Part shown: piece by piece, positions 32,256-32,297 of the stretch
How positions within the stretch are numbered: the first letter of the stretch is position 1
Layout: every line of letters starts with the position of its first letter
Source: an uncultured Muribaculaceae bacterium
Lineage (GTDB): Bacteria; Bacteroidota; Bacteroidia; Bacteroidales; Muribaculaceae
Reading direction: 5' to 3'
Assembly: GCA_905209725.1 (NCBI GenBank)
Contig: CAJLTZ010000020.1
Coordinates: forward strand, 1 to 32,297
DNA length: 32,297 nucleotides
The notes under the pieces: generated by a model
The model's input: the letters and a program-made list of their open reading frames with translations, nothing else
What the model was told of the DNA's origin: nothing
The model's database searches: none
Program-made: the position numbers and the translations under genes

Positions 32256-32297
32256 TAGGGTGCCTTAACGTGCGGCACTGGGCTGAAACCACGGATG
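32256..32297 (+). promoter_or_regulatory. Possible 5' half of a TPP riboswitch, cut by the window end
   Basis: GGGTGCC (32258-32264) and GGCTGAAA (32281-32288) resemble the paired thi-box elements GGGGTGCC and GGCTGAGA. GGT (32259-32261) can pair with ACC (32288-32290), and GCC (32262-32264) with GGC (32281-32283), as expected for the first helices. The diagnostic second half (a GAACCTGATC-like block) would lie past the edge. One conserved base differs (CTGAAA for CTGAGA). If real, it would control a + strand thiamine gene just outside. Confidence 0.4.

Overview
The window looks like a chromosomal core segment of a Bacteroidota bacterium, order Bacteroidales. A moderately high-GC member such as Muribaculaceae is my best guess, but family level cannot be proven from the sequence. 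The evidence is a set of Bacteroidales-typical proteins (DUF3316, DUF3256, a TPR/PD40/OmpA lipoprotein, the short Pta), genes without Shine-Dalgarno sites, and promoters of the phylum-specific form TTTG-N20-TAnnTTTG in front of pta, aspA, aspS and, less perfectly, hpt.

Layout from left to right. 73-3955 (+): a GYF/TM2 membrane protein, the topoisomerase IV A subunit with a Ser-Glu-Asn repeat tail, and a DUF3316 protein, packed with 1-4 nt overlaps. 3997-7028 (+): an S41-type protease lipoprotein overlapping queC, then manA and a 77-residue unknown. 12016-7067 (-): an apparent six-gene operon aspS, nif3-like, zinc-ribbon coiled-coil gene, queD, queE, queF. Together with queC, the window holds every dedicated step from dihydroneopterin triphosphate to preQ1. 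14140-12197 (-): an LptF/LptG-type permease ending at a strong terminator. 14194-21043 (+): pta-ackA-lgt-sufC-sufD-sufS, interrupted by a 194-bp element with perfect 20-bp terminal inverted repeats sitting exactly in the lgt stop codon. It ends at a 14-bp terminator shared with the convergent aspA. 21178-22611 (-): aspA with its own promoter. A 470-bp gap upstream of aspA carries a broken remnant of a PD-(D/E)XK (Rpn-type) transposase gene. 32211-23086 (-): hpt, adk, a PorE-like envelope lipoprotein, a polytopic GT-C-like protein, a UbiA-type prenyltransferase resembling decaprenyl-phosphate phosphoribosyltransferase, a HAD phosphatase, a DEAD-box RNA helicase and a DUF3256 protein. At the extreme right edge the + strand looks like the 5' half of a TPP riboswitch cut by the window end.

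Points most worth a second look: (1) the UbiA/HAD/GT-C triad, with overlapping genes, which may make and use a polyprenyl-phosphate-linked pentose for envelope glycosylation; (2) the MITE-like insertion that rebuilt the lgt stop codon without changing the protein; (3) a 14-bp hairpin centred on the likely start codon of the PorE-like lipoprotein; (4) the linkage of aspS with queDEF, since tRNA-Asp is a queuosine substrate; (5) sufCDS without sufB in place. I saw no rRNA, tRNA, CRISPR array, prophage or intact insertion sequence.
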